Positions 1-13,463 of a DNA stretch of 64,000 bases are shown in pieces; the stretch's first letter is position 1; each line of letters starts with the position of its first letter. Under the pieces are notes generated by a model. The model was given only the letters and a program-made list of their open reading frames with translations. It ran no database searches and was not told the origin of the DNA. Position numbers and translations under genes: made by a program. The stretch is from Antilocapra americana (Eukaryota; Chordata; Mammalia; Artiodactyla; Antilocapridae): NCBI GenBank assembly GCA_007570785.1, contig ML661382.1, forward strand, positions 1,243,526-1,307,525, given 5' to 3'.

Positions 1-1070
1 CTTAATGTCATTCTTCTGATAAAAGGCCAGAGCTTTCTACAGATTGATGGGTAGTGGGTGGGAGCTACTGGAGGTCAACATAACTTTTCCTTTTGGTTCC
101 CCTTTTGTCAAGGGCTTAGAGGAGCGGTGACCCCCACTAGGAGAGCCACAGCCTGTGTATATCAGGTTTAGCAGTGACCTAAGTGGATTCCTGACGTTCT
201 CAGAGGACCATGCCACTCATAACTCTGCCCCGCTCTGCCGTCTGTGCTTCAGGAACAAAGGGTGGGTGTGAGGGCTGGGAGCGCTTCTTGTTTTCCTCCC
301 ATGAAACGTGCCTGGGGAAGGGGGCCTTTTTTACTCCCTGAATAAGGGTTGTTTTGGTCCCTAGTGTCCTCCAACTCTCCTGACTTTATCTGGGGGCTAA
401 TGGGACAAGTAGCTCTTGATCTGATCATCTCAGGGCTGTAGATGTTTGAAGTTACACCCTACATGCAAAAGGCTATTTTTGCTTTTGGAGGAGATTATAT
501 TGAAACCAGCTTGGCAACCATTTGTTTTCTCAGTTCACCTATAAAGTTTTTTTTTTTTCCTCCTTCCTTTGCTCTGTTTTTATTAGAAATGAATGGATAA
601 CATGGCAAGGAATGAGTGAGTGACAGACAGTAAATGTACCTGTCATGGGGAGTGTCCAAACTTTATAGGACTGAAATCAGAGAAGAGAAGTGACCCCAAG
701 AGCAGCGGCTGCCCCTCCACTTCTCCCACCCAGACCCTGGGCTGCCTGCCATGTTATTCTGGTTCTGCATGTGCAAGATGAACTCAGAGAGGCACTCACT
801 GCCATGGACATTAAGTAAGAGGACATGTACACTTAGTTCGTGGTGTATATGTCTGGTATGTGGCTGGGATTCACCAAACGTTCCACCTCTTCTTTCTCCT
901 GTCCCTCCCAGAGACTGCTTTGAGTCACAGTGTGTCTTGTGCGTATGCTGGTCCAGGATGAACTGGATCAGGTCACTTTCCGACTGAAGAGTTGTACTTC
1001 TGGTCACCCCTCTGCATGTTTGGTTCCAGGTTGTACTTGATCTTGTCGATGGTTGGGACTGGAAGACAGC
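1..1070. other. Non-coding sequence, nothing recognised
   Basis: There is no convincing exon, RNA gene or named repeat. A short T run near 547-558 is the only simple feature. Short open frames on both strands lack splice context and protein similarity. Confidence 0.6.
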
Positions 1071-1074
1071 GGCA

Positions 1075-1225
1075 GTAGTGATATTCTTGAAACGTTATGT
1101 GCTCAGCAAATGTTAGTTCTGGACTAGGTACTGTTCTAAGCACTTCCCTATATTTTTTCATGTAGCACTTGTAATAACTCCCATAACATAGGCACTTTAC
1201 AGTGGTGTAACCAAGGCTCAGCTGA
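1075..1225 (-). repeat. Diverged MIR SINE
   Basis: The stretch follows the reverse complement of MIR in outline: a gctcagcaaatg start, tactgttctaagcact, then a shortened cacttgtaataactcc block and tttacagtggtg. It is heavily diverged. Confidence 0.5.
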
Positions 1226-2597
1226 GCCAAGAGCAGGGTCCATATGTCCTGCTAAGAAGACAGCAGTGCCTGGGAGTATAGCAGCCAAGATGATATTGTG
1301 CCACTGGCTGATGCTGGGATCATAGGAAGTAGGAGGGAATACCCAAGTCTGTCCAAGCGTAGGTGTGAAAAGCACTTGCGCACCTTCCTCTAAGGGAGAG
1401 CAGAGCAGTATGGTGCTCTGGAATGAGGGCAGTAGAGCTTTTCTCTCCACACTAGCCTCCTTGAGCCGTGTTCTGTTTTCTGATCCTTCGCTCACTCACA
1501 TACACTGTACAATAGTCTTTATGGCATAAAATGTGTGATATACACCAGTTTGTCCTGTTCACTCAAAGAAAGCATCTGATTAACTCCCTTCTCTCCCAGA
1601 ACCTGAATCTTTTTCAGGTGGGAGAGGTGCCTGGAAAGAGGACTTGGGTTCTTTTGGTGTAGTCCTTATAATCATTTCTGGAACATCGCTGTAGGTCTTA
1701 GACAAGTATCCCCCCAAGTCTGAGTTGCCAGGCCCCCATTTAGACGAACTGTGGCCTTTGTCAGACTCTCCTGGGGTTGTTTCACTCGGTGTCCCCTGGT
1801 CTTGGTGAATAGCTGCTTCCCTTCTTCATCTCACGCGTTCCTTTGTGTACTCCAGAGGGACCGACAGAAGCAGGTTCCCCCTCTCCGTTGAGTTACGGAC
1901 TTCGCTTTTCTTCACAAGGTTCAGCTTGCGGCCACTCCTCCAGCTAGTGGGTGACTGCTGAAGGGAGCCCAGTGGGAGAGTAGAGACGCTGTGTAAATCT
2001 TGATGTTTCCGTCTCCAATTTCCTGTGGATCTTTGCTGCTTTGATGCCAGGCTTGAGGCGCAATATAGTTCATTGCTGCTGTTTCCTCTGGAAGGCTTTA
2101 ACTTTTATTTGTCAAGCTTGCCAGAACCTATAGCTGTTGGATGATTTCTGCCTAGATGGACGTCTTCTGTGGGCATGACAGGTTCAACTATTGGCGCAAG
2201 TCCCACCCGTTGGCAGAGCCCAGGCCTGTGCTGTGAGTGGTAACTGGGGACTAATGAGGGAGGCAGAGAGGTAGGTGAGGTCAAGTAATGAGAAAGTGGT
2301 TCTCTAGCCCTTGCTAAAGAAAATCTGAGATAGGTCTGCGGGATAATGACTGACTTATTAAAGGAAATGTACCCCAACATATCCATGTACTTTCGCCCTT
2401 CTTTGTGTACACACACACACCAGTCTTGTTCCCTCTGCCTGGAAGACCACTGTTGTTTTCTCCTTGTGTCAGATTTCTCTTTTCCTTCACTGCCTAGCTC
2501 GGTCTTACTACCTGCCTCCCCGCCATAGTCTTTTGTTTGTTTTGTTTTTTGAACTTCTACATATAATTATACTCTCTTCCTCATCTGTGTTGCCAGA
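1226..2597. other. Non-coding sequence with a short CA microsatellite
   Basis: No exon is seen. A (CA)n run of about six units lies near 2408-2420. The rest looks like unique old intronic or intergenic DNA. Confidence 0.55.
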
Positions 2598-2720
2598 ATT
2601 TTTTTTTTTTTGCCATACTGTGCAATATGTTGGATCCTAGTTTTCTGACTAGGGGTCAAACCCATACCCTCTGCACTGGAAGCATGAATTCTTAATCACT
2701 GGACCAACAGGGAAGTCCCT
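2598..2720 (-). repeat. 5'-truncated CHR-type tRNA SINE
   Basis: On the + strand a T run (2599-2611) leads to the degraded tRNA-like head in reverse: gaccccta..., aattcttaatcactggaccaa and cagggaagtccct. That last motif is the hallmark head (gggacttccctg) of cetartiodactyl CHR SINEs. Confidence 0.8.
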
Positions 2721-2960
2721 ACAATGTCATTTCTTAAGCTGTATGGTATTCCATCAAACGTAAGGGTCATTTATTTAACATTACCCAATTATGTGGCATG
2801 TACATTTCTAATTTTTCACTGCTATAATATGATAATGAGCATTCTTAGAAATAAATTTTTCTGTGCATCTCTGATTATATTTTTTGGATACATTCCTAGA
2901 AGTGGAATTATTGGACTTAATTCATACAGCCACTGCTCTGAATATTGGTTTTTTAACTTT
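2721..2960 (-). repeat. Old L1 (L1M-type) 3' UTR fragment
   Basis: It contains tatggtattccatcaaacg, ctgctataatatgataatgagcat and tggatacattcctagaagtgg. These are diverged forms of the reverse-complement L1M 3' UTR signature (gaataatattccat..., cctaggagtggaattgctggg). Confidence 0.65.
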
Positions 2961-4689
2961 ATATCACCTTTAAAAGCTACCGAAGATAGCTATCACCTTT
3001 GTATACCTTTGTGATAGCTCTCGGCCCTTGCCCTCTGGGAATAGCTCTGTCTTCAGGCTCAGTGGCCAGCTGGTTCAGATGTTCTGTTACTCAGTTAATT
3101 TCATCACGGGACAGGCGCCAAGTGTCTCTTTCACTTAGTCAGCAGCTCCCACATGTCCTCATCCCATCACTGCGCTGTCTCACTCTGAAGCTTTTTCCCC
3201 AGCAGCTCCAGGCTTCATTGATTCTCCCAACTCCAGTACCTTTTCTCTTGGATCAAGAGAGATCCATAATGTTGATCTGGAAACAGTAGTACCAAGAATG
3301 ACCTAATTAATGCTGTTTGGGGAATCGTGCTTTGGAAGCCCAGATCTGTACGAAGTTGAGATCCCCTCTGTCTTTTTTTGTTACTGAGCTAGCATCTACC
3401 TAGTAAATCGGGCCAGCTTAACTTAATATAATAGGTTGGCAAACTCCTGTGTTATCACCCCTAATTGTGGTAGGTGTCTGCCTTTGATAGAAATGGAGAT
3501 GATGCTGTATGTTTAAATCAACAGTTTGCAGTCGAGTACAAATCGGCTCCTGTTACTTGGGACTGACAGCCCTTAGGGTTACGGACGTGATGAGAGTGCG
3601 GTCTTGTTTTTGATCTGGAGTCGACATACTACAGCAGACAATGTGGGGCTTTCTAGCTGATGGTAGGCTGAGGGGGTTTGGAGATTAGCTTGAGGACCGA
3701 GAGCAGGAAGACTTGTGTGGGGCTCTGTGTGCCGGAGTCAATAAAGCACATCCTGGCAGCATCCAGGACGGAGGAAAACGGCTTGAGTCACCCACAGGAT
3801 TGCATCCTTCCCAGTGAGAACCGTCTGCCTCTCCCATTCCCAGAGCCCTTAAACAAACCTGTCACAGTGGGGTGGTTCTCTCCTCTGCAAGGAATCCGGG
3901 AGTCTGCATGCTTTTGGGGCGAGGCCTAGCAACACATTTCACATTACTGCATATCTACTGGACCCTCAGTGTATCCTGTACTCTTTGGATGAGGCAGTTT
4001 TGTGCTATTAAAAGTTTATTCTCTCCTTAACTGTTCATTTTTTAGGCTTACTGCATGTCACTGGACTGGAGAGGGGCATTCTGTCCTGGTTTGAAATGTG
4101 TTGAGAAGATGGGGTGTCATGGTGTATTGGTTAGCACTCTAGACTCTCAAATGTGTGGGATAGTTCTGTGGTGGGTTTCCTTTTTTTTTTTTTGCTTGTT
4201 TGGTTTTCTGGGGTGTGTGTGTATGTGTGGTTTTTCTTGTTGTCACAACTGGAGGTTGTAACCCTTTCTCAAAGAGTGAGCCTATATGCTAACGAAGTAT
4301 GGATTATTGGTGCCCATCCTTGGTCTTGTGTGTTTTTGAAGTAGGCGATACTGAAAGGTAAGGCTCTCGTCTGCACTGTTCTGGACACACTTCCTTTTGG
4401 CAGCTCCCCTAGAGATACCCCAGGCTAGTTGTCCTAATCATGTATGTTTCTCATTGCGACTGTGGGGAAGGTCCCTCTGAATGACTACCAGTTGCTAAAC
4501 AGCATCTTTTCCTCATTGAGGGGGCAGGCAGGAACCTTTTAGACTTCCTGGTTTGTTGTATTTTGGAATCTTTTGATTTGGAAGATCGTTTTTTTTTTTT
4601 TTAACAATTTGTTATCAATTAACTTTTTCACTCACTGATACTGTTCCATGCTTCCTGTCTCTTTCATCGGAAGTCCTCATATCCGTCTC
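2961..4689. other. Non-coding sequence, nothing recognised
   Basis: T runs lie near 4181-4193 and 4589-4601, and a TG-rich run near 4213-4229. No splice-flanked coding segment or recognisable repeat is seen. Confidence 0.5.
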
Positions 4690-5260
4690 CTTCCTTCCTT
4701 TCGTGGAGAACCTTCCCTGTGTCAGGCCCTATACAAGGCGCTGGGGATATGACATTGAATGACAGTCCCTCTTCCTGAGGGGTTGTCATTCCTACTACAC
4801 AGCCTAGTGAGAATGGATAGACACACACACACACAGCCGGTGCAGTGATAAAAATATGAATATCGTGCTGTGAGAACAGAGGTGGAATGACTGCTAGCAG
4901 CCGTTGGTGGGTGGTTGGGAAGCCTTCATAGAGGGATCGGTATTTGAGGTGAACCTTGCATGTAGGTAGGAGTTTGTGAGTCCAAAAATGGAGAAAGGTA
5001 TTCTGGGAAGGCAGCAGGGTGTGCAAAAGAGTAGACTCATGAAGGTCTCTGTTTCCTCTGGGCAGGGCGCGAAGTGTTACGAAGTAGGAAGCTGGAGAGA
5101 GTGGGTAGTTGTTTCGGCTAGAATGAAAAGTTGAGTCTGTTATAAAAGGCTAAGGAATACTGTAGGTAGTAGGGGGCACTCTGTTTTTAAGGAGAAGAAT
5201 GATGTAAGTGCTCAGGGTTTTTTTTGGTGGAGGAGACGTATAACTTTGGTAGCAGAACGT
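4690..5260 (-). repeat. L2 LINE fragment, antisense
   Basis: The tokens tgtcaggccctatacaaggcgctggggatatgacattgaat (split here only for reading), gaagccttcatagaggg and ggtattctgggaaggcagcagggtgtgcaaa follow the purine-rich reverse complement of L2. A (CA)n run sits at about 4822-4836. The boundaries are soft. Confidence 0.55.
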
Positions 5261-5664
5261 AAGGTCATTTTTAGCGAAGTAAGGCTATAGCTAAGGTGGA
5301 GCTTTTCCTGATGTACCTGATTTTATTTGTCTAGGATAAGAGAGGAAGTAAAGAGAGCAGGCATGTGAAATTCTTCTAAAAGAGAGTTTGGTTTTAGGAA
5401 CAAACAGATTTTAAGTAGAGCTATATTCTGAATTGGGATTCAGGTTTCTCCGACAACTCAAGCGGGGTCTCACCCTGTGCCATGCTCTGTGTCTGGGCTG
5501 GTGTTTCCTGGGACTGGTCAGATGGTGTACCTCAGCGCGAGGCCTGTAGCTGAGACCAGCAGCCCCAGGTGTCTGCCAGAGATAAGAGGGAGAGAAGAGG
5601 CCCATTTCGGTCTGGGTAGGACTTTCGTTTCTTTGAAATTCTCTGGCTGCAGGGCTCCATCTTT

Positions 5665-5838
5665 TTTAAAAATTATTTATGTGTATTTGGCTGCACTGGG
5701 TCTTGGTTGTGGCCAGCGGGTTCAGTGGTTGCCTCAGAGCTTGCGGGCTCCGTTGCCCTGAGGCATGCGGGATGAAACCCGTGTCCCCTGCATCGGAGGG
5801 TGGAGCCTTAGCCGCTGGGCCACCAGAGAAGTCCCCCC
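5665..5838 (-). repeat. CHR-type tRNA SINE with perfect target-site duplication
   Basis: The + strand reads aaaattatttatgtgtattt, then ggctgcactgggtcttggtt, then gccaccagagaagtcccc: a CHR SINE in reverse. A 13-bp direct repeat, gggctccatcttt, flanks it at 5652-5664 and 5839-5851. It is internally shortened relative to full-length copies in this window. Confidence 0.92.
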
Positions 5839-6044
5839 GGGCTCCATCTTTACAGGTCTCTACCGAGGGATTTGATGTGTTGACTTTGACACTGTTGATC
5901 ACATTCCTGCCTATTTAAAATATTCTCTTTTATCAGCTTCAGTGAGGGCATGTCTTGGTTTTCCCTTACCCATCTGATTGCTGTTTGTCTGCCTTGGCTG
6001 GATCTTTTCCTTCTTCTGACTCACTCTCAAGGTCTCCTAAGGGG

Positions 6045-6325
6045 AGAGGTAGTGTGGAGGAGGGAGAGGAACACAGGTTTTGGATCCAGGCTGGATTGGG
6101 TTAAAAAAAAAAAAATCTATGTTTCTAGACTTAACCACGTAGGTGACTTAGACGAGCTACTGACTTTCTCTGAGCTTCAATTTTCTTGTCTGTAAAACAG
6201 GGGTAATAATATCTCCCACAAAAAAATTATGAGGGCTAAATTAATAGCATAGGTAAAGCTCCTAACACAAGCTGGCATTTAAACACCTAAGGAACACAGC
6301 GGACATTATTATTAGGCAGCTCTTG
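6045..6325 (+). repeat. MIR SINE
   Basis: Sense-orientation MIR: ttttggatccaggctggatt, gagctactgactttctctga, gcttcaattttcttgtctgt, aaaacaggggtaataatatc and a trailing attattatta. An A run at about 6102-6114 interrupts the middle. Confidence 0.8.
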
Positions 6326-6429
6326 GGCTTCTTTTCTTTCTCCAGCCAGTTTTTCTGGCTCCAGCTTTTCTTTTAAACTACAAATTCCCATATCTGTCTT
6401 CTTCTACTTAAAAAATCTCAATTGAAATT

Positions 6430-6830
6430 TTTTAAAAAAAAATTTGTAATAAAGTCCAGTTAACATGAAATCTACCCTCGTAACAAATTTTTGTTAACTG
6501 TATGACCATTTGTTGTACAGGAGATCTCTACTACTTTCTCATCTTGCAGGACTGAAACTCTGTCTGTTCTGGTTGAATAGCCACTTCCTCTTTCCCTATC
6601 CTCTCAGCCCCTGGCAACCACCATTCTGCTTTCTGCTTATTTAAGTTTGACTGCTTTGAAAACCTCATGTAAGTGGAATTGTGCAGTATTTTTCCTCTTG
6701 TGACTGGCTTATTTCCTTTAGCATAGCATCCTTAAGGTTCATCCACATTTAACATATGAAGAATTTACTTCTTTTTAAAGGCTGAATAATATTCCATTAT
6801 GTGTATAAAAATCCTTGTGTTTCAGTCTCT
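6430..6830 (-). repeat. L1M 3' UTR fragment
   Basis: The L1M 3' end is seen in reverse: agtccagttaacatgaaatc, cccctggcaaccaccattct, aagtggaattgtgcagtatt, ggttcatccacatttaa and ggctgaataatattccatta. Confidence 0.85.
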
Positions 6831-6869
6831 CTTTCCAGCTGCATACAGGACATCCACAGTTGGATATTG

Positions 6870-7640
6870 CCTCAAACTGAGTATTTTCAAAACCAAACTT
6901 AGACTTGGCATCTCCTCTTCTTCCTGTTTTTTTGATGACTGTGCTCACATTCTCCAGTCTTCAAGATCAGAAACCCTGGAGACATCTTTGACTCTTCTGT
7001 CTTCATCAATGCCCATTTTCAATCTGTCATCAAGTTCGTTTGTTTTTTCAGAACTTCTCCTAAATATCCCCTTTTCTCCCCATTCCCTCTGCTAAGACTC
7101 TAGTCCAGGCACTCATCACCTCTCGCCTAAATTACTGGGACAGCCTCGGATTTTGTTTCCTGTGTCCTGTCTCTGCCTTCCAGTTATCACTGCCAGCTAC
7201 TCCTAGTGTTTTCTGTTACTCAAAGTAAGAAAGACCTTTTATGCTCTGACCCCCTTCTTCCTTATCCAGGCTTATCTCACACTATTTCCCGGGACACTCC
7301 CAGACAGATACCCCTCCTCATTGTGCCCGAAAGTGCTTTGTCCACCGGCTCCTCTCGCCCTTCCTGTGCAGCTCCTTACCTGGAGTGCCCTGCTCTTTGT
7401 ACTTCACCGAAATCCATCCATTTCTTCAGGCCTCACTGCAGATCTTTCTTTTGCACGAAGACATCTCTGATTATCAGTCCATGCTGATGTGTCACTTTCC
7501 CACACGCTAGTTTTGCCTGCATGTTGAAACTGTAGGCTCTTTGAGGGGACTGTTTTATAGACATTCTATGTCCATCTCTCTTGTCGTACCTCGCCAACTT
7601 TAAGCGCTCATTACTGAGCACTTACGAGGCATGGTGACCA
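6870..7640 (+). repeat. L2 LINE 3' region
   Basis: The stretch has the L2 3' order: cttgactcttctgtcttcat-like text, aatctgtcatcaagttcg, caggcactcatcacctctcg, taaattactgggacagcctc, tttcttcaggcctcactgca, and a terminal gctctttgaggggactgtt region. Confidence 0.75.
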
Positions 7641-8477
7641 AAATGAACCCTTCTTTCAGTTGACAAATGCGTATGAGCACCTACCACGTGTGCTGGGCTT
7701 AGGCACTGGGACTCAGCAGTAAATCACACACCGAGAAGACTAGTTATGCGGTATGTAAGCAGACACATACTGCTCTGTCAGCTGACTTTGAGGAAACCAG
7801 GTTGGACTCTTGAGTGAGGACAGATGAAAAGGGCGACTTCAGAAAGCAAGGCATAAATGAAACTATTATTGTAAGAAAAAGGCATTTAATGGGTTCATCA
7901 AGCAAATAGTTTACGCAGTATCCACTGACATCCATTTATTCGGGATATTTAAGGATATACCAGAAGACACGACCAAGTCCCTTTTTGGGTGAAGCTTAGA
8001 TCCTAACATTTAGAGGTATTTATTTTTAAATGAAAAGCACTTAATATTGGGTGAAGCCCATCTGTATGAGATCAGCACTGAAGGAGTTAATATGCTTGAG
8101 GGCTCTAGGCTTTGTTGAAGCAGATGGTTGCTTTGCCCTAGGGAGTTTTTTTTTTTTTTTTTTTAAAGGGGGATTAGCGGACTGGGCTGAGGAGGGCTGG
8201 AGACCTCTCTCCCTCACCCTATAGCACACACACCTGCTGTTCTGGCGCCTGGTGAGCTATGTAACTTGGGTAGGCACTTATTCCCAGGCTTGTGATTGTG
8301 ACTTTAGGGCTGGCTCTATGCTTCTCGCGTTCTTATGTTCCTCTCCTGATTTTTATTTATCATCTAATATCAGTGAAGTCCCGTTTTAACAGGTGTTGGA
8401 CTTGACTGTGCTCCTTTCTGATCCATGCTTACTTTTACAAATAAGTGTAATCCTGGTCTCTGTTTTTTTTTTTTTTA
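7641..8477. other. Non-coding sequence; short L2-like stretch only
   Basis: The segment at about 7665-7730 (gagcacctaccacgtgtgctgggcttaggcactggg) looks like an L2 or MIR end. T runs lie near 8146-8164 and 8462-8476. No exon is seen. Confidence 0.5.
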
Positions 8478-8940
8478 ATATAGTTTTTTTATTGTGGTAA
8501 AATACACATGACATAAAATTTACCATTGTAGTAGTTTTAAAGTGTACAGTTGATTGACATTAAATACGTTTTCAATGTTGAGCAACCCTCATGACTGTCT
8601 AGTTCCAGAACTGTTTCATGACCCCAAACGGAAACCAAGGGACCCATGAGGCAGTGACTCCCCTCCCCTCCCCCAACCCTGACAGCCACTCATCAGCTTG
8701 CTCACTTACCTGTTCTTGATAGTTCATGTAAGTGGGGTCGTATGACGTGTGGCCTTTTGTATTCAGCTGCTTTCAGTTGGCATGTATAGATCCATGCCTT
8801 TTTCATGTAACATTATAAGGATTTTTTTTTTCTTTTACTGTTCCCTTAAAGTCATTATAATTTTATGTTATAGTGTGGTTAATGGTTTCACTTAGCCATT
8901 GTGTTAAATGTTGAATGTGTGGGTTGTTTCCAAGTTGTCG
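8478..8940 (-). repeat. L1M 3' UTR fragment
   Basis: Reverse-complement L1M 3' UTR: attgtggtaaaatacacatg, cataaaatttaccattgtag, gtgtacagttgattgacatt, gttgagcaaccctcatgact, and after the C-rich block, atgtaagtggggtcgtatga. Confidence 0.88.
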
Positions 8941-10744
8941 CTGCTACCAGAACTGCCACGATGGACGTCTCCTGGACTGGGCTCTGCCATCTTCCAGAGG
9001 ACCCCGAGTGTCGAGCACCAGCTGCAGAAGAACCGCTGTCCTTGGTTAGATAGTGCAGCCTGTTATCCAGCTCTGAGAGAGAACAGTCAAGAAATGATTT
9101 TTATATAGAAGGGAGCATTTATACTTTGTCATAGAAGAGCTTGTTCACCAGGGAATGGCAGAGAAAAGAAAGTTTTTTCCCTACTGTCTAGAGTTCTCTG
9201 ACACTCCCTCCACCCCACTGGGTGTAGGAAGGAACCGAGTACAGCGGTTGAGGATGAAATGTTTTATTCATTTGTTCATTCAGCCAATGTTTGAGAACTT
9301 AGTGTATGCCAGACATTTGAAACTTGCCAGCGGTTTGAGCAGGGCCAAGCAGTGCCTTTTATTCTACTGGCCTTTGGTCCTGCCTGAGGTTAAGACCCAG
9401 GGCCTGATTCCAGGGCAGTCAGGATTCAGAGTCCAGAGCCTCACCAGGGCCTCATCACCTCTTGGTTTAGCACAGTAAGGTTTGGTGCCATTATAGAGAA
9501 TAATCACGTTACTTTGGGCTGCTGGCTCCCAGGAATTTCACAGCGAGGCTGAGACTCCTCTTGTTCCCCACTGTGACAGAGATCCGGCCAGTAGGAGGTG
9601 AGCCTGCTGAGCCTTAGGCCTGTGGCCTCCCGGTGGTTTTGTTCACAGTATCCTGGCAAAGCAGCCAAAGAAAGGTGCTGTTGCCTGGATCTCAGGGTTA
9701 TAGTGAAATTGCCGTGTCCACACAAAGCAGTAGGAGTGGAGGGTCACAGAGTCTGAGGCTAGTCCAGATAGCTCTGAGATGAGTGCTGCTGGCACCTTCT
9801 TGTCTTCGGGTAGACTGTCCCGCCTCCCTTTTATTTCCTTACTGACCTATTTTATAGAACAGTCTTAATTTCTCTTTACTCTACTGGGGAAACGTCTACC
9901 ACTTAAGACCGTTTAGGGCCACACTCCATCTTTAAAATCCAGTGTAAGTGGAGAAAGCACTGAACTGCCAGATCTTAACAGTTATACTTAAGGAAGTGCT
10001 AAAACTCTTGAGTTGCTGACTTGGGGTAAGACTTGCAGAGATTGGTGAGAGCACCCGGAATTAGGCCTAATCCCTGCCCCTTCCACCTGCCATGGGTTCC
10101 TTTTCTTTAAATGTCACAACTTGAGCTGTTATGGGTCTGTATCTTCAAATGCATTTTCCCTATTGCTTTTAAAACTGTTGAACACTTCCTCGGGTAGAGG
10201 GGAAAGGAGTTAGGCCCCCAGGAACAGAGACTCTCCTCTCCCTAGACCATGGAATTAAGGAAATTGGCCTGGAGCTGCTGGGGGGCTGCCGTGTTTGTGT
10301 TTCAGTGGGCTGCCTTCACTGAGTGGGACACAAAAGCCCAAAGCACAGGCCATTCCCACAAGCCTAACATTTTCATATTTCTTTCTCTGCCAAAGAATCT
10401 TTGGTTAGGGTTAAGAATAACCAGTCTGTCTTTGGAAATACCAAGGCCTTTTGTTTGCCAGGAGAAACGGGCTTTTGATTAAGGCCGTCTTCTCAATTTT
10501 TTTTTTTTCTTCTTAAGCTGGTGTGAGAAGACTTCAGAGCCTCTGAAGGTGCTGTGCTTGGGGGAAGGAAAGATAGCTGAATGAAGCCAGGAGAGGCTTA
10601 ATCATGCTTTGGCACCCATTTGTGCAGAGATAAAAATAATGAATAAAATCAGTCCAATTTTTAGTGACTGCTTTTACCAGCCTTTCTTCCTGTCTTTTCT
10701 TTTTTTGAAATCCATACAAAACTACTGTTCCCCAAGGACCTACC
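8941..10744. other. Non-coding sequence with a weak L2-like patch
   Basis: The segment 9265-9330 (ttcattcagccaatgtttga...agtgtatgccagacat) resembles the end of an L2. Nothing else is recognised, and no splice-flanked coding segment is seen. Confidence 0.5.
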
Positions 10745-10945
10745 ATACAGATGAGCTTGAATCCCACTGTGTGACTGGGCATGTTCCTTAACCTTTCTCT
10801 TTTAGGTGACAGTTTCTCAGCCATAAATTGAGGATTATAATAGTGCTCCTTTCATAGAATTGTGATGAAGACTGAATGACTATGTAGAAAATACTTAAAT
10901 CGGTACTTGGTACATAGTAGTGTCAGTAAATATCGACTGTCTCAG
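10745..10945 (+). repeat. MIR SINE
   Basis: Sense MIR: gcttgaatcccactgtgtga, ctgggcatgttccttaacct, ttgaggattataatagtgct, gaattgtgatgaagactgaa and cggtacttggtacatagtag. Confidence 0.85.
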
Positions 10946-13463
10946 TAAATACTATTATTCCTATGTGTAGTAAATGCTGAGTGTAGCTTTATTTTCCTGA
11001 TTCCAGTTGTGGCTTGCTAGAGCTGTCAGAGTCAGATCTTTGTCTTTTTATAATGAAAAGGAGGCAAACATTCCCATTGGGCCTGATCTTTTTATCAGTC
11101 AGAGGCAAAGGGAAAGATTTATTCTCTGTGTGGACACATCTTGGAGGCTCGGTGCCTTCTTAATTAAATGTCAGTAAGGGAATCCATCTCATAGGAGGAA
11201 CTTACTATTTGTTGGCAAAAACAGTTCTTATTTGTGGGGTGGGAGTGGGTCATGACTACAGCAGGTCATTACTTCCTTGGTCTTTGGGGATGGTGAGGTT
11301 TCTTGTGCCCCAGGAGAGCCTGAGCCAAGCTATAGAGGAGGGTCCTCTGGTCCTTCAAACATGCAGCAGGAGGCATGTCAGGAGCGAAAGGGGGCATCCC
11401 CAGGGCTGGTGCACTGACTGTAGTACCAGGTCTGGCAGTGTCGTTAATGGAGGCGCCAGACCTAGTGCCTGGCCACTGCGTTTCCCAGGCCATAAGAAAG
11501 AGACACAGTGAATGATTCGGCCTAAGCCTCTAAGCTGTTTTATGAGCTGCGGCCTCCTTTCCCAGATTGGTGGGGGTGGCTAAGGAAGGGACATGGAAAT
11601 TTAAGTTTGTTGTTTCTTTCTTGCCCATGTCTGCATTGCTGTAGCTTTTAGGAAGAATTTGCATGTCTGCCTCCCTGCTCCCCCTGCCCCGCCACCCAAC
11701 CCAGTCCCTCAAGGTGAAGTTTCATCTTACCTCTTGCAAGAAGTTAGTTTCTAAAGTTAGCACATAAAGTGAAAATCTGAAATAATCAAAATTATCTTTG
11801 AAAAATATCTCAAATGGTCCATAAAATCCAAGTGTATAAACCTGGTTTTGTATATACTCCAGGATAGAGTTGGGACACCACATGAAGTATTCAGTCTGTA
11901 CGTAGGGGTCAATTTAAGTGAAAGGATAGCTGTTCTTAAACACTAGAATCCTATTCAGGATTCAAGATGCTCACAGTGTGTTCGAGGTACGCTGGAGCCC
12001 AGACTTGCTGATGTCTCAGATTCAAGTCCTACCACCTTATGTTCGCTTTGTTTATAACTTCACCTTGGTAATTGTGAGTAAACCTCTGCACATGTTTAAA
12101 TTCTCACTCTCTCCTCGGTTTCTGTACTTCAATGCAGGTGTGTTGAGATTCTCTGGTATCTTTCTTTTGTGCATTCTGTTTTTCTTATTTATTTTTTAAA
12201 TCATTATTTTTTTTCTTCTAAACATGTTTTATAATCCTCTGCAGTCTCTTTTATCCAAAGTACTTATCTGTGTGTCTGTTTATTGCATTCTTAATTATTT
12301 TCAGTGTTCAAGATTCTTTAAAGAGGGGTTGCAGGAGAGAGCGAGTGGGCAGGGAAAGCCTTGGACAATCTTCATTTAATTCTATAACCATAGCTTCCAC
12401 TTTCCTCCTCTCTGGTCCTCTGCTAACTTACAGTTCTTACCCCTTGCATGTAAGACCCTTTCTTTCTTTCATGTTCTTCTCCCTTCACATCATTCTTCAG
12501 TAGAAAATTTCTGCTTATGCTAGGCCAGTTAGAAACGAATTCTTGTTATACCCACTAAAATCACTGGTTTAGCTCTAGATGAGTAGTTGGTTCATGGATT
12601 AACTCCAGATTCATAGTATCATTAAGAGATGGATGGAGAATGGAGCCCACCCAGAGAAGTCAAAGGACACTTCTTCCAGGCCACACAGCTGCTTATTGAC
12701 GAGCTGAAACCGTGACCCTGGTTCCTGACTTGGAGCTGAATTCCTTTTCTCCTAATCACGTTACTTGCCTTTGAAGCCTTGGTTGGGAGCAGTCTTTTGT
12801 AACATTTTCTTTCTTCTTACAGCCTTTGGGGAATTGTGACTTCTTTTGTTTAATTTTATTTCAGTTCTTTTCCTTAACAAAGATGCTGGACAGTATGAAT
12901 TTCAAGAGGGTTAAATTTAGTTCTTTGTCAAAGATATATTTGAGAATGATGTGGTGTCTCTTAATAAAAGCTGAGAACCCTGTCACGACTTCCAGGACTT
13001 GTAATCACTGTCCCAGGCAGAGAGGTTTGAGACCAGGGAGACTGATGGATCATACTTCTAGGCGGGCGAGGGTTTGTGTAGGGAATCAGCTGACACACAG
13101 AGGGTAGTCAGGATCAACAAACATTTGCTGAATTCCACTCTTTGCAGGGTACTAGGACTAGGTGTTGAGAGAATACACAGTCCCTACTTTCAAGGGGTTC
13201 AACTTGAGAAAAGAAGGTTGTATGTGTATTTAGAGAGATACCGTGGAGAGGCTGTAATTGCTTTGTCCCGATTTGGTCGCAGAACTAAAGGAGATGGAGC
13301 AGCTGTTCACTGGGATCTTGAAAGAAATCCCCCATTACAGGGTACTGAACGCTAGTTTAGCCCTCAGATAGGGCAGGTGGGGTTTCCCAGAGTCCCAAGG
13401 TCCAGTTATATTTTCTCAGTAAAAAGGGCAGGTGGGAGAAATGGAATTCTTTATATTCTTTTC
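10946..13463. other. Non-coding sequence, nothing recognised
   Basis: No exon, RNA gene or clear repeat is seen. The stretch at 12000-12240 is T-rich and may hold a very old L1 trace. Short L2/MIR-like words (for example gaatacacagtccctactttcaaggg near 13170) are too weak to call. Confidence 0.45.
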